Positions 1 through 9,453 of a DNA stretch of 64,000 nucleotides are shown in pieces; the first letter of the stretch is position 1, and each line of letters opens with the position of its first letter. Under the pieces are notes generated by a model. The model searched no databases. It had not been told where the DNA came from and worked only from the letters and a program-made list of their open reading frames with translations. A program made the translations under genes and the position numbers. This DNA is from a bacterium (lineage in GTDB: Bacteria > SAR324 > XYD2-FULL-50-16), in assembly GCA_018829445.1 (NCBI GenBank), contig JAHJTV010000087.1, positions 1 through 64,000 on the forward strand, read 5' to 3'.

Positions 1-64
1 CATATTTTTCTATAAATTCGTGAAGGCACATGCCTTCTTGAAATTGAACCTTGTTTTGAGCCAT
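1..64 (-). CDS. IS1595-family transposase, N-terminal fragment
   Basis: The reverse strand reads from an ATG at 64 out of the window edge. The first 21 residues begin MAQNKVQFQEGMCLHEFIEK, which resembles the N-terminus of IS1595 (ISXO2-like) DDE transposases, where a zinc ribbon follows. A strong AAAGGAGG ribosome site lies 5-6 bases upstream (about 68-77). The rest of the gene is outside the window, so intactness cannot be judged. No terminal inverted repeat was recognised between this start and the lipoprotein gene. Confidence 0.65.
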   Translation of the reverse strand, partial: MAQNKVQFQEGMCLHEFIEKY

Positions 65-246
65 GACGACCTCCTTTGGAATATATTCATAAAGTGAACA
101 TACGTACTCCGCAAGAGGCTGTCAATAGTAAATAATCAGAAAATTAAATATCAATCGCAAAAAAGGGATTTAAAAAAAACCTTTTGTGAGGAGTCAAATT
201 TTTCTATCTTTTTTTTCTTAGTTGAACATTTAAAAAGGAGATGGTC

Positions 247-933
247 ATGAAAAGTTTCTATTCATTAGTTTTTTTAAAAACACTCATGTTTGTCGGAATG
301 GTTTTGGCTGTGATTTTTATTTTTCAAGCCTGTGCTTCTTCGGATAGTGATGATGATAGCTCAGATGCCAGCAGTTGTCCCAGTGCAGAGAGCATCGCAG
401 ATGATACAGTATGTTTGGTTATCAGTGATGCGACCGTTGAAGGCACAAAAACATCAGATTCAGCTGTTCCAGATATCCAATATGACCCTTGGGTGGATTT
501 CAGTTATAAAACCGAAGATGTGGCATACCGAATAACCTTCATAAAGGACTATACTGAAGGTGCAACCTCCTATCCCACTTTCGGTGGTGCTATGGATGGT
601 TTTAACATCTTCTATGGAATCGATTTCGACGGAACTCCCGCTGCTCAAGAGGTATCTCTCTCCAGCACAGGATTTTACATAACATTTGTGGTTTACTCTC
701 CTGCCGGAACCTCGGATTTATATATAGCCCAGTCTGCCACAACAGGATCCAGTGCTTCAGCCACTATCAGCAGTGAAACCTCAGCTGTAGGAGAAAAATT
801 CCAGGGAACCATTGGAGAAAGTATTTTATGTAAGGTGGGTAACGATCTGCAGTTGGTTGATGATTGTGCAACATCCATTACCATCTCCTCCGGAGTCTTT
901 AATGTTACCCGCACCGGTGACACCAAGTATTAA
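247..933 (+). CDS. Small secreted lipoprotein of unknown function
   Basis: This is a protein of about 228 residues with a hydrophobic N-terminal segment ending FIFQAC, consistent with a signal peptidase II lipobox. The cysteine is followed by a Ser/Asp-rich linker (SSDSDDDSS) typical of surface or outer-membrane lipoproteins. The remainder is rich in Ser, Thr, Gly and beta-strand-like residues and has four further cysteines. I do not recognise a family. An in-frame ATG at 241 abuts the AGGAG sequence, whereas the ATG at 247 lies six bases after it, so 247 is preferred. It stands alone, with the transposase fragment upstream and a long non-coding region downstream. Function unknown. Confidence 0.7.
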   Translation: MKSFYSLVFLKTLMFVGMVLAVIFIFQACASSDSDDDSSDASSCPSAESIADDTVCLVISDATVEGTKTSDSAVPDIQYDPWVDFSYKTEDVAYRITFIKDYTEGATSYPTFGGAMDGFNIFYGIDFDGTPAAQEVSLSSTGFYITFVVYSPAGTSDLYIAQSATTGSSASATISSETSAVGEKFQGTIGESILCKVGNDLQLVDDCATSITISSGVFNVTRTGDTKY

Positions 934-1061
934 TAAAAATGGTAATATTTAAGACAACCAAAGAGCAGTCCGGGTTGAAAGACTAATGGAAAAAATGACA
1001 ACAGTTCCTGGTTTGGCAAATTCCGGATGGCAAATGATAGGGAATATAACCAACGAGATCA

Positions 1062-1125
1062 GTCCAAACCTGAAAATCTTGAGACTTTCAGGTTTGGACA
1101 AAAGGAATCCTGCTGATGCCAGCAG
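1062..1125. repeat. Tandem pair of perfect hairpins
   Basis: GTCCAAACCTGAAA at 1062-1075 is the exact reverse complement of 1086-1099, with a 10-base loop. Immediately after, CCTGCTG and CAGCAGG form a second 7-bp stem (about 1108-1125). Neither is followed by a long T run, so a simple intrinsic terminator for the lipoprotein gene is not obvious. Confidence 0.6.
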
Positions 1126-1473
1126 GGGTGTTCGGTTTGATTAGTTACATGGTTCAAACAGGCCAGCAGTACCCTTACTACACCGGCACACATGAATCCG
1201 ACACTGTATTTAACCCGGGTGTCACTGCATATTAGCGATCATGGTTGCAGCCAGTTTGGAATCGAGACATCCGAGGGGTGATCCAATGCGGTCGTATCAC
1301 CGTGGATATTGATGATTTTATCCGGACTGTCATACGCCTAGTATTTTTGTCATCAACGCCAATAACTCTTGCACTGTAGATACATCCCCCCCCCCACCTG
1401 TGGCTTATTTTGGACAAAAATCGTTTTTGGAGGACTTTATCTGTCAAGATATTTTAGGCAGAGAGTCCCCGAT

Positions 1474-1500
1474 ATCCGCAATCTTCTGGAGATTGCGGAT
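1474..1500. repeat. 11-bp perfect inverted repeat
   Basis: ATCCGCAATCT (1474-1484) and AGATTGCGGAT (1490-1500) are exact reverse complements separated by five bases. There is no adjacent T run and no flanking gene that would make this a terminator. It could be a relic of an insertion-sequence end or a structured RNA. Confidence 0.5.
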
Positions 1501-1939
1501 GAAAACGCTATTTTCATGGTGAGAAATCAAATACCGGAACCGTCATTGGGAAACATCAGAATAGACAGTAAAAGTCCGAAAAGCTATTCAGATGAATAAA
1601 TAAAAAACTGCCTCTTATTTCTGATTGAACGGAAAAAGCATGACAATATTGAAGCACATCAGCGATACGAGGTGCAGAAAAAACTGGCGAAAATAGATAA
1701 GGAACTGATGTTGAGGAACAAAGAGAGACACTGGTAGTTATACGCTCCTTGACATCAGGTTTCTTTATCCTTTGCCCCCGGAGTTTTGGCCACATCATCA
1801 GGAGTGAACCCCTCGCAGAAGATACACTTAGGCTACTGTCTGAATTTGTGGGTACATTTTTCTTAACTTTTTGTCCATTTTACTGGACTACATCTTCAGT
1901 TGACTTCATTCTAAGTTAAAAACGATAAGAGTACTTACA

Positions 1940-2665
1940 ATGCCGACAAAATTAAGATATCTCGACGACGTTCAATTGCATCAAATAAAAGCAAAACTAT
2001 TAAGGGTGGAATCTACAGATCAAGGACAATTTTATGTCTTTGATCGAACGATTTTTTATCCCCAAGGCGGCGGACAGCGATGCGATATTGGAACAATATC
2101 AAATAATGAAGGACAGATATTTGATATAACCTACACCGGATTTCATGATGGTGAAGTGCATCATTTCGGAAACTTTGATCAACATTTGCCTGAACCTGAG
2201 TCAGAATGGAAATTGAAAATTGATCCAGAAACCAGGCTATTAAATTCCAAAGGACATACGGCCGGACATCTGGTTCATCTGGTAATGGAAGAACTTGAAA
2301 CCAACCTTAGGGCGACAAAAGGACATCATTTCCCAAAAGACGCATATATTCGTTTTGAAGGCATCACCGATACGGATCGAGTTGAATTGATTGAAAAAGC
2401 AAATGAAAACCTAAAAAAATATATTAGTGGAGGAATGCCCGTTACTTCAAGAATTTTAACCCTGGACCAGTTAAAATCGAAAGTACCAAATATCCCGTTT
2501 GATCTCCCTGAAGATAAACCGCTTAGAACGATCACCATTGGTGATTATCCACCTGTCCCCTGTGGTGGTACACATATAGATGACATTTCCCAATTAAAAA
2601 CGACTACAATCACAAAAATAAAACAAAAAAAGGGAAACACAGTCGTTGCTTACACTTTTAGCTGA
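1940..2665 (+). CDS. alaX: AlaX-type alanyl-tRNA editing hydrolase
   Basis: The 241-residue protein is a free-standing editing domain homologous to the C-terminal part of alanyl-tRNA synthetase, which deacylates tRNA-Ala mischarged with serine or glycine. It shows the Gly-rich YPQGGGQ motif (about residues 41-47), the zinc-binding HTAGH (about 111) and the second metal motif CGGTH (about 208). Length and the Gly-rich motif fit the medium-length AlaX class. The gene is monocistronic. No strong ribosome site precedes the ATG at 1940, but the frame covers the whole known domain. It acts in the cytoplasm. Confidence 0.9.
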   Translation: MPTKLRYLDDVQLHQIKAKLLRVESTDQGQFYVFDRTIFYPQGGGQRCDIGTISNNEGQIFDITYTGFHDGEVHHFGNFDQHLPEPESEWKLKIDPETRLLNSKGHTAGHLVHLVMEELETNLRATKGHHFPKDAYIRFEGITDTDRVELIEKANENLKKYISGGMPVTSRILTLDQLKSKVPNIPFDLPEDKPLRTITIGDYPPVPCGGTHIDDISQLKTTTITKIKQKKGNTVVAYTFS

Positions 2666-3113
2666 TCCGGAGACAGTTGGAAAAAGCAAGTTCTTGTAAA
2701 AAAGCGAGATTGATGCAGTCAAAATAGTTTATAAAGGGAGAGAACGTTGTTGTTAATGGCCAGTTACGACAAGAAACATGATTGCTTTGGAATGTATTTG
2801 GGGGAAGAATAGTGGAGGCTGAAATTTTTCTCCTTTTGACACTTCATTGCTTGATATACAGAAAATGGGAACCATTTTATCATCCTTACCTCTGAGCTTA
2901 AAGGTAACGGCATGTAACGTTTATGAACACAAGTAACGGTACAGTCGGAATTAAAAGAATAAAATTTGCCCTGATAGTGACATTTTTACAATAAGATAGA
3001 GCTCTAGTGATCTTATACACAACTGAGGCACATTCAGTGCAGAGATTATTTGTTTAAGAAATCGAGTTGATCGATGCCACTATTTGATAAACCTCCTTAA
3101 CTATTTGTCCACT
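2666..3113. other. Intergenic region with GTAACG direct repeats
   Basis: I see no gene here. GTAACG occurs three times at 2904-2909, 2914-2919 and 2933-2938, that is 10 and 19 bases apart and so roughly on one face of the helix. This could be a binding site for a regulator of the downstream rhodanese gene, but there is no other support. Confidence 0.35.
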
Positions 3114-3572
3114 ATGGAATTCATTAATTTTTTTCAGCAAAACCTTTATTACTTTGTTGTTGCAGCCTTTGTTCTATTGTTGTTTAAAAACCGCATCCTA
3201 TCCAAAATATACAGTGTTCACTCCATTGGCGTGGAGGATGCCTTTGCCATGTTTAAGCAACCGGCAAAAACACTATTTCTGGATATACGCACCTCCTGGG
3301 AACTTGAACGGGAAGCCCGGATCAAGGCTTCCACAGCAATCCCGTTGTCGGAACTGAGAGATCGGCTAAAGGAGATCGAAAGCAAGGCGATGGACAGGAA
3401 AATCATCATAGTTTGCCAAACAGGAAGTGGAAGAGCGGTTAGTGCGGGTATCCGGTTGAAGAAAGCTGGATTTTCCGATGTTTATGTAATGAAAGGAGGG
3501 ATCAATACATGGCAGCGTGCTGATTACCCGGTGACCAGACCCAAACGTAAAATCAAGCAAACCTATGGTTGA
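3114..3572 (+). CDS. Membrane-anchored single-domain rhodanese
   Basis: A protein of about 152 residues has one N-terminal transmembrane segment (YYFVVAAFVLLLF) followed by a rhodanese domain. The active-site loop reads CQTGSGR, with the persulfide-forming cysteine, and the domain opens with the typical FLDIRTSWE. Rhodaneses transfer sulfane sulfur; the anchor places this one at the inner membrane, topology unresolved. A TTG ten codons upstream (3084) is also in frame, but the ATG at 3114 puts the hydrophobic segment at a normal distance. Neither start has a clear ribosome site. The protein fits the sulfur-carrier theme at 36-45 kb. Confidence 0.8.
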   Translation: MEFINFFQQNLYYFVVAAFVLLLFKNRILSKIYSVHSIGVEDAFAMFKQPAKTLFLDIRTSWELEREARIKASTAIPLSELRDRLKEIESKAMDRKIIIVCQTGSGRAVSAGIRLKKAGFSDVYVMKGGINTWQRADYPVTRPKRKIKQTYG

Positions 3573-3745
3573 AGCGGCTGCTAAAATCGCGTAGGTCTAC
3601 GCGAAGAGGCTTGTAATATAACTTTCAAGTTCAGTGTGAAGAGGGTTTTCCGAATCATAATCAGCGAAGATGCCCACTCCTTGCATTTCCAAAAGGGCTG
3701 GTTTTTTATCCGGATAACCCAACAGTTCAATGCCTTACTTCACAA

Positions 3746-5185
3746 ATGGCGGAAATACTACGACCTTATCAACATCAGGGAATAGAAGCTATCTTCACAG
3801 CTTGGCGGAACGGTATTCGCAGTGTGCTCTTTCAGATGCCGACTGGTACCGGAAAAACCGTGTTGTTCAGTGAAATCGTTAAAAAAGGACACGATCATGA
3901 ACGCAAGGTTTTAATCGTTGTTCATCGCAAGGAACTGATAGAGCAGATTGAGGGTAAGCTCCGTGGAAAAGGAGTTGAAGCCGGAATCATTCTTGCCGGA
4001 GTCGAGGCGGATTACTCAAAGATCATTCAGGTCGCCTCCATTCAAACTTTAAACCGTCGCAAACATCCGCAGGCAAATCTTATCATCATCGACGAATGTC
4101 ACCATGCCAAGGCCGCCTCCTATAAGAAGCTTTGGGAGATCTATCCTGACGCCAAGTTTCTGGGAGTTACAGCTACCCCGATTCGATTAAGCGGAGAGGG
4201 ATTTGACGACCTGTTTGATGTATTAGTCCCGTCAATGCAAACCAAGCAGTTCATCCGGCAGGGTTATCTGGCGCCGATCAAACATTTTGTCGGAGCCACT
4301 CCGGACCTGAAGACAGTAAAGAAGCGTCGGGGAGATTATGTAACCGAACTGCTGGGTAAGGTGATGTTGGACAACACGCTCATGGTTAATCTGATTGAGT
4401 CTTATCAAAAATATGCTTTAAACAAATCCGCCATCGTCTTTGCGGTTAATGTGGAACATAGCAAGACTGTGGCGGAACGCTACAACCAAAATGGGATTTC
4501 GGCGGCACATATCGACGGGACAACTCCTCGCGAAGAACGAAAAAACCTGCTCGAACAATTCAAAAGCAAAAAGATAAAAGTATTAAGCAATGTTGAAATC
4601 ATCACGGAAGGATTTGATTTTCCGGAGTGTGAGGCGGTTCAACTGGCGCGCCCCACAAAATCGTTAGCCCTCTACCTGCAAATGGTCGGTAGGGTTATGC
4701 GGATCGCAAAGGGGAAAAAATTCGGTTTGGTGCTGGATAACGCCGGTCTTTGGTTGGAGCACGGTTTGCCGATAATTGATCGGGAGTGGACGTTACAGGG
4801 GTTGGAAAAAAGATCTCGCCCTCAATTTCCTCCAAAAAAAATGATCGGCCTTACCCGAGACGGGAGGTTGAAAGAAATTTTTCGAGAAGCCCCCGAAGAG
4901 AGTGAGGGTTTGGAGCTGATTGAGATTACGCCGGAACTGGAACGGTTACTGGTGTTTGAAAACTTTGTGCAGCTGGCAAAACTAAAAAATCAAAAACTGA
5001 TCTCTGCCTATTTTCGTTACAGGGATCATCTGCAGAGTGACAACATTTTGCTATCACCCATTGAGCTGAGATACATTAAAAAAAGACTAAATAAACTGAA
5101 TTTGGCTGCGCCGGAAGATAAACGGTTTAAGCCGGGATTCTGGTATATTGTCGAAAGAGATTTAAAACCTAACGTTTCTCGATAA
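3746..5185 (+). CDS. Superfamily 2 DNA helicase, RadD/YejH-like
   Basis: The 479-residue protein begins with a Q-motif-like segment (LRPYQHQGIEAI). It has Walker A MPTGTGKT (about residues 31-38), the DEAH-box variant DECHHA (about 115), motif III-type TATPIRL (about 143), and the helicase C-terminal lobe with TEGFDFP and QMVGRVMR (about 285-320). The order and spacing match RadD/YejH-type DNA helicases, which act in recombination and repair. The last 120 residues are family-specific and unassigned. It is convergent with uup, from which it is separated by about 50 bases. The precise RadD assignment is less certain than the helicase assignment. Confidence 0.85.
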   Translation: MAEILRPYQHQGIEAIFTAWRNGIRSVLFQMPTGTGKTVLFSEIVKKGHDHERKVLIVVHRKELIEQIEGKLRGKGVEAGIILAGVEADYSKIIQVASIQTLNRRKHPQANLIIIDECHHAKAASYKKLWEIYPDAKFLGVTATPIRLSGEGFDDLFDVLVPSMQTKQFIRQGYLAPIKHFVGATPDLKTVKKRRGDYVTELLGKVMLDNTLMVNLIESYQKYALNKSAIVFAVNVEHSKTVAERYNQNGISAAHIDGTTPREERKNLLEQFKSKKIKVLSNVEIITEGFDFPECEAVQLARPTKSLALYLQMVGRVMRIAKGKKFGLVLDNAGLWLEHGLPIIDREWTLQGLEKRSRPQFPPKKMIGLTRDGRLKEIFREAPEESEGLELIEITPELERLLVFENFVQLAKLKNQKLISAYFRYRDHLQSDNILLSPIELRYIKKRLNKLNLAAPEDKRFKPGFWYIVERDLKPNVSR

Positions 5186-5237
5186 ACAGCAATGTTGCCG
5201 ATAGGGCGAAAAGCAATCCAACCTATCGAACATCCCT

Positions 5238-7046
5238 TTACTGTTGAGATTTAATCGCTTCCAGAGTTTCCCATCTTTCGTACAACTCCTCCACGGTTTC
5301 CTGCGCTTTCTGCAATGCTGAACAACATTCCTGCAGTTTTTCTGGGTCAGCAATCACAGTCGGGGTTTCGATTCGTTTCTGGCAACTGCCCAATTCCTGT
5401 TCCGCTTTAAGGATTTCCCCTTCGATCTTTTCCAACTCCAGTTGTTCTTTATAGGTAAGTTTACGACTTTTCTCTTTCTGCTTGTATACTTTCTGTTTCT
5501 CATCTTTTGCCTGGACAGCCTGGGTTTTTAAAACACTTAGCCACTGGTAATAATCAGCAAAATGCCCGGCATTTCCCTGCCCGTCAAATCCGATTATTCC
5601 AGTAGCCAACCGATCCAAAAGGAATCGATCATGGGTTACCAGAACCACCGCGCCCGGAAATTCCGCAATGCTGTTTTCCAGAACCTCCAGGGAAGGGATA
5701 TCCAGGTCATTAGTAGGTTCATCCAGCAACAGAATATCAGCCGGCTGTAACATCAGGCGGGCTATCAGTATTCGGGATTGCTCTCCTCCTGATAATTGAG
5801 AAACCGGAAGTTCCAGTTTTTCCGGCTCAAAAAGAAATCGTTTTGCCCAACTGATAACATGTATGGATCGATCGCCATAAACAACGGAATCACCTGTCGG
5901 GGCCAAAGCCTCTCGTAATGATTGCTGTTGATTTAGTTGCTCCCGTTTCTGGTCAAATACTGTTATTTTGAGGCCATCGGCATGTTTAACAGTACCCTCA
6001 TCGGGTTGAACCGAACCGGCAAGGATAGAGATCAGTGTGCTCTTCCCGGTTCCGTTTCTGCCTAATAGCCCCAGGCAGCTTTTTGGAGAGAGTATCAGAC
6101 TTAGTTTTTTAAACAGCTGCTGCTTCCCTATCTCCTTACTTATTTCAACGGCTTCAATCAGCTTTTTGGTTCGCCTGTTGGTTCCTTCAAAATTGAACCC
6201 TACGCTTTGCCCCGAAAGGTTTCGGCTTCTAAGAGAGGAATGGTCGTCCCTGAGCTTATAAGCCTCTTCGATTCGGAATCTGGCTTTGGTTGCTCTGGCT
6301 TTTGGCCCTCGGCTCAGCCATTCTGTTTCGCGTCTTAGCTTGTTAGCCAATACTGTTTCCAGTTGGAGCTGGTTATCCAGGAGGGCTTCGCGGTGAATCA
6401 AATAATCGCTGTAACTGCCTTCAACTTTAAGGAATCCCTTGGAAAAACGGCGATTAAGCTCTACCATCCGGTTGGTAACATTTTCCAGGAAGTAACGATC
6501 ATGCGTTACCAGCACAAACGAGAAATCCGGTTCCTTCAAGAGATCCTCCAGCCAGCAGATTCCTTCTATATCCAGGTGGTTTGTTGGTTCATCCAATAAC
6601 AGTAGATCCGGCTCCGTAATCATGCTTGAGACAATACTCAATCGTTTTCGCCATCCACCGGATAAGCTTTCCACAAGCTGACTGCCATCCTTAAATTTAG
6701 CCCTTGCTGTCCAGCGGCGAATCCTCGAGTATATTTCTTTCTCTTCCAGATTTTCTGTTTTAAGCTGATCAGCCAGAACCTGCTCGATGGTGTTTTCCGA
6801 GTTCAGGTGATCTTGCTGGGGAAGATATTCAACCTTGATATTTTTCTTGGTTGATATTTCTCCACTATCCGTTTGAATTTGACCGGCTAGAATCCGAAGA
6901 AAGGTAGATTTACCGGAACCATTGGGCCCGATGAATCCCAATCGTTCACCGACGCTAATGGTCAGCGAAATTCCTGAAAACAGGGGGGTTGCACCAAAAG
7001 CTTTAGAAATGGATTGACAGTCTAGTAAAAGTGGTGATTGATTCAT
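5238..7046 (-). CDS. uup: ABC-F ATPase, Uup-like
   Basis: Tandem ABC cassettes without membrane segments define an ABC-F protein. Cassette 1 has GPNGSGKS, LSGGWRKR and LLLDEPTNHLD. Cassette 2 has GRNGTGKS, LSGGEQSR and LLLDEPTNDLD. The linker between them is charged, and the last 90 residues form a Lys/Glu-rich coiled coil like the DNA-binding C-terminal domain of Uup. Uup-type proteins are linked to ribosome function and to precise excision of transposons. The frame extends 23 codons upstream to 7115, but the methionine at 7046 (MNQSPLLLDC) fits homologues better and gives about 602 residues. Confidence 0.88.
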   Translation of the reverse strand: MNQSPLLLDCQSISKAFGATPLFSGISLTISVGERLGFIGPNGSGKSTFLRILAGQIQTDSGEISTKKNIKVEYLPQQDHLNSENTIEQVLADQLKTENLEEKEIYSRIRRWTARAKFKDGSQLVESLSGGWRKRLSIVSSMITEPDLLLLDEPTNHLDIEGICWLEDLLKEPDFSFVLVTHDRYFLENVTNRMVELNRRFSKGFLKVEGSYSDYLIHREALLDNQLQLETVLANKLRRETEWLSRGPKARATKARFRIEEAYKLRDDHSSLRSRNLSGQSVGFNFEGTNRRTKKLIEAVEISKEIGKQQLFKKLSLILSPKSCLGLLGRNGTGKSTLISILAGSVQPDEGTVKHADGLKITVFDQKREQLNQQQSLREALAPTGDSVVYGDRSIHVISWAKRFLFEPEKLELPVSQLSGGEQSRILIARLMLQPADILLLDEPTNDLDIPSLEVLENSIAEFPGAVVLVTHDRFLLDRLATGIIGFDGQGNAGHFADYYQWLSVLKTQAVQAKDEKQKVYKQKEKSRKLTYKEQLELEKIEGEILKAEQELGSCQKRIETPTVIADPEKLQECCSALQKAQETVEELYERWETLEAIKSQQ

Positions 7047-7329
7047 GGAAGCCTGGTTTTGTGAAATAGTGTAAAAAAGACCATGAGTCCATTTTCCAGT
7101 ATATCCCTGAAACATAAATGTTGCTTATCAAAAGGTTGAAGAAATATATTATCTGCTCTGAAAGGAGTCAGTTCAACGATCCGCCGAAGTTTCTTTGCAC
7201 ATGTTGTTAATCACCTGATATTACGCATAAAACCTTTCGCTAAAAATCCAAGGATGCTCTTTCCAAACGGATTCGGATATGATATCCAAAGTTGATGACT
7301 CTGTAATCCTTCCACCCCCTGGAGTAATC

Positions 7330-9291
7330 ATGACCGAAAAACCTGCAGCAGAAGATTTGCGAATCAGAATTCTTGAATTGGAAAGCGAACTGAAAATACT
7401 AAGGGAAAAGCATAATAGTATCCAGGCATCCTCAATTTTCAGAACCCCGGAAATTAAACAGATTGAAGAAAACCTGCTTGACAGTTTAACGAGTGGTTTC
7501 ACCATTTTGGATGAAAACTGCAAGATTCTGTTCATTAACAAGACCGCCGAGAAATTGTTTGGGATCTCAAAAAGAGAGATCATAGGGCAAAATATTTCAA
7601 AGTTGATAGTTAAGGTTGAAGGTCAACCGGACTTTGAAAAGAGTCTGAGAAAGGCTTTTTGGGGAGATCTGCCTATTTTCGGAAAAAGCAGGATAAAACT
7701 TTTTAACGATAATGAATTATACTTGGATCTCAGTTTTACAATAAACATCAACCCAATTAACGAATCCAGGCAATTGATCATTCAACAACGAGAGTTCTCA
7801 GATGATCAGATTGCGGTGGAAGAACTGCAAAGGTGTAAAGATCAACTCAATTCACCCATTGGAAATGACCCGGATATTATTTTGAACGTAGACCACGACG
7901 GCACAATCCTTTTCATAAACCACACGTCAAAAAATCTAAATCCGGAAGAGGCGATCGGGAAACCAATTTATAATTATGCCCTTCCCAAAGATCACCAGAT
8001 GATCAGGGATCAAATAAGAACGACATTTCAGACAGGAAAAGAGGGGTGTTATGAGTCGGCCGGTATCGGTTCTGATGGGATCGTTCGCTGGTATTCTACT
8101 CGTATTATTCCCATAAAACACGATGATGAGGTCATTGCTGTTACCCTGGGGCTTCATGATAATTCTGAAAAAAAAGAGGCGGAAGAGGAACTGAAGAAGT
8201 CTCAGACCTTGTTGAACACGGTTTTTGATTCCATTCCGGGAACAGTTATGGTTTTGGACAGAAAAATGAATATTATCGCCAGCAACTGGCGAGGAATGGA
8301 GAAATTGGAAGCTATCAACCCTGATGAAAACGTAAAGTGCCATGAGCTTTACTGGCAGAGAGATGAACCCTGCGTTGACTGTCATCTGAAGAAGGTGTTT
8401 GAAACCGGAAAACCGTTAACAACAGAGCTGTTCAATAAATGTAACAACGCCCACAAACAGATAAGAGCTTACCCGGTGTTGAATGATTTGGGAATCGTCA
8501 GATATGTGATCAAACATGTTGAGGATATTACCCTGCATAAGGAAAACGAGGAAAAATTGAAAGTTGCCATCCAAAAAGGTCAGGCAGCCCAAAGGATCAA
8601 AGCTGATTTTCTTTCAAAAATCGGGCATGAACTTAAAACGCCCATGATCGGGATTCTTGGCTTTGCCAAGTTAGGAATGGAACGATACAAGAAAAACAAT
8701 AAGGAGAAACTAAAAAGTTATTTCAGTACGATCTATGAGAGTGCCTTAAAACTTCAGGTACTTCTAAATAACCTGCTTGACCTGTCCCAATTGGAAGTGA
8801 AGAACATGGGTTACGATTTTCAAACCGAAAAGCTTTCCATGGTAACTACCATCATTCTCAATGATATGTTTGTAATGCTGAAAGACAACAACATAAAATT
8901 GAAATATAACAAACCGGATTTTTCCGATCATGTCAAAATGGACGTTGACCAGATTGGTAAGGTAATTAAAAACCTGATGCTGAATGCCATTAAATACTCA
9001 AAATCCGGCAGTCAAATAAAGGTTGAGATACTGGAAGAAGACAAATATGTCCAGTTCGCCATCTCTGACTCCGGGAATGGGATTCCGGAAAACGAATTGG
9101 ATATGATTTTCAAGAAATTCAAGCAAGGGAGTGAAAACGAGAAGAATTCGGGCGGTACCGGCCTGGGATTAGCAATTTCTAAAAAGATCATCACTGATCA
9201 CAAGGGTGTCATCTGGGCTGAAAACAATACCAAAGGCGGATCGACTTTTAAGTTTCTGTTACCGAAAGAATCCGAGGTTGAAACCCTATAA
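7330..9291 (+). CDS. Soluble multi-PAS sensor histidine kinase
   Basis: The protein has about 653 residues and no membrane segment. A short coiled coil is followed by three PAS-type domains (roughly residues 45-150, 175-290 and 295-405). The third carries the cysteine pattern CHELYW...PCVDCH seen in many deltaproteobacterial PAS domains and possibly redox- or metal-responsive. The kinase core has the H box GHELKTP (His about 432), N box LMLNAIKYS, G1 DSGNGIPE and G2 GGTGLGLAI. The ATG at 7330 has GGAG upstream, so it is preferred over the in-frame ATG at 7279. No cognate response regulator is adjacent. Signal and partner unknown. Confidence 0.85.
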   Translation: MTEKPAAEDLRIRILELESELKILREKHNSIQASSIFRTPEIKQIEENLLDSLTSGFTILDENCKILFINKTAEKLFGISKREIIGQNISKLIVKVEGQPDFEKSLRKAFWGDLPIFGKSRIKLFNDNELYLDLSFTININPINESRQLIIQQREFSDDQIAVEELQRCKDQLNSPIGNDPDIILNVDHDGTILFINHTSKNLNPEEAIGKPIYNYALPKDHQMIRDQIRTTFQTGKEGCYESAGIGSDGIVRWYSTRIIPIKHDDEVIAVTLGLHDNSEKKEAEEELKKSQTLLNTVFDSIPGTVMVLDRKMNIIASNWRGMEKLEAINPDENVKCHELYWQRDEPCVDCHLKKVFETGKPLTTELFNKCNNAHKQIRAYPVLNDLGIVRYVIKHVEDITLHKENEEKLKVAIQKGQAAQRIKADFLSKIGHELKTPMIGILGFAKLGMERYKKNNKEKLKSYFSTIYESALKLQVLLNNLLDLSQLEVKNMGYDFQTEKLSMVTTIILNDMFVMLKDNNIKLKYNKPDFSDHVKMDVDQIGKVIKNLMLNAIKYSKSGSQIKVEILEEDKYVQFAISDSGNGIPENELDMIFKKFKQGSENEKNSGGTGLGLAISKKIITDHKGVIWAENNTKGGSTFKFLLPKESEVETL

Positions 9292-9453
9292 AAACCGATT
9301 GGATCAAGGAATCAAAAGCGTTCTCATCTCCTCATTATCTGCTCCGAGCTATGGAAGCGAATGAATCAGGCAGGGAGATCAACATAAAAGGCGTTTTATT
9401 TTTGAGACTCGGGAACACTGATGATGGCAAGTAATTTATCAAGCTGTCTTTTT

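Larger units (their letters stand above)
934..1939. other. One-kilobase region without a credible gene
   Basis: No open frame here has a ribosome site and a family I recognise. The stretch contains two strong hairpins (1062-1099 and 1474-1500), a smaller one at about 1108-1125 and a ten-base C run around 1386-1395. A charged reading at about 1603-1737 (ending KELMLRNKERHW) looks like a coding remnant but lacks a start and a recognisable domain. The region sits near a transposase fragment and may be decayed mobile DNA. Confidence 0.5.

Noticed and set aside
1369..1599. 76-codon frame in the hairpin-rich gap
   Set aside because: It runs through a ten-base C tract and a perfect hairpin, with no ribosome site and no domain.
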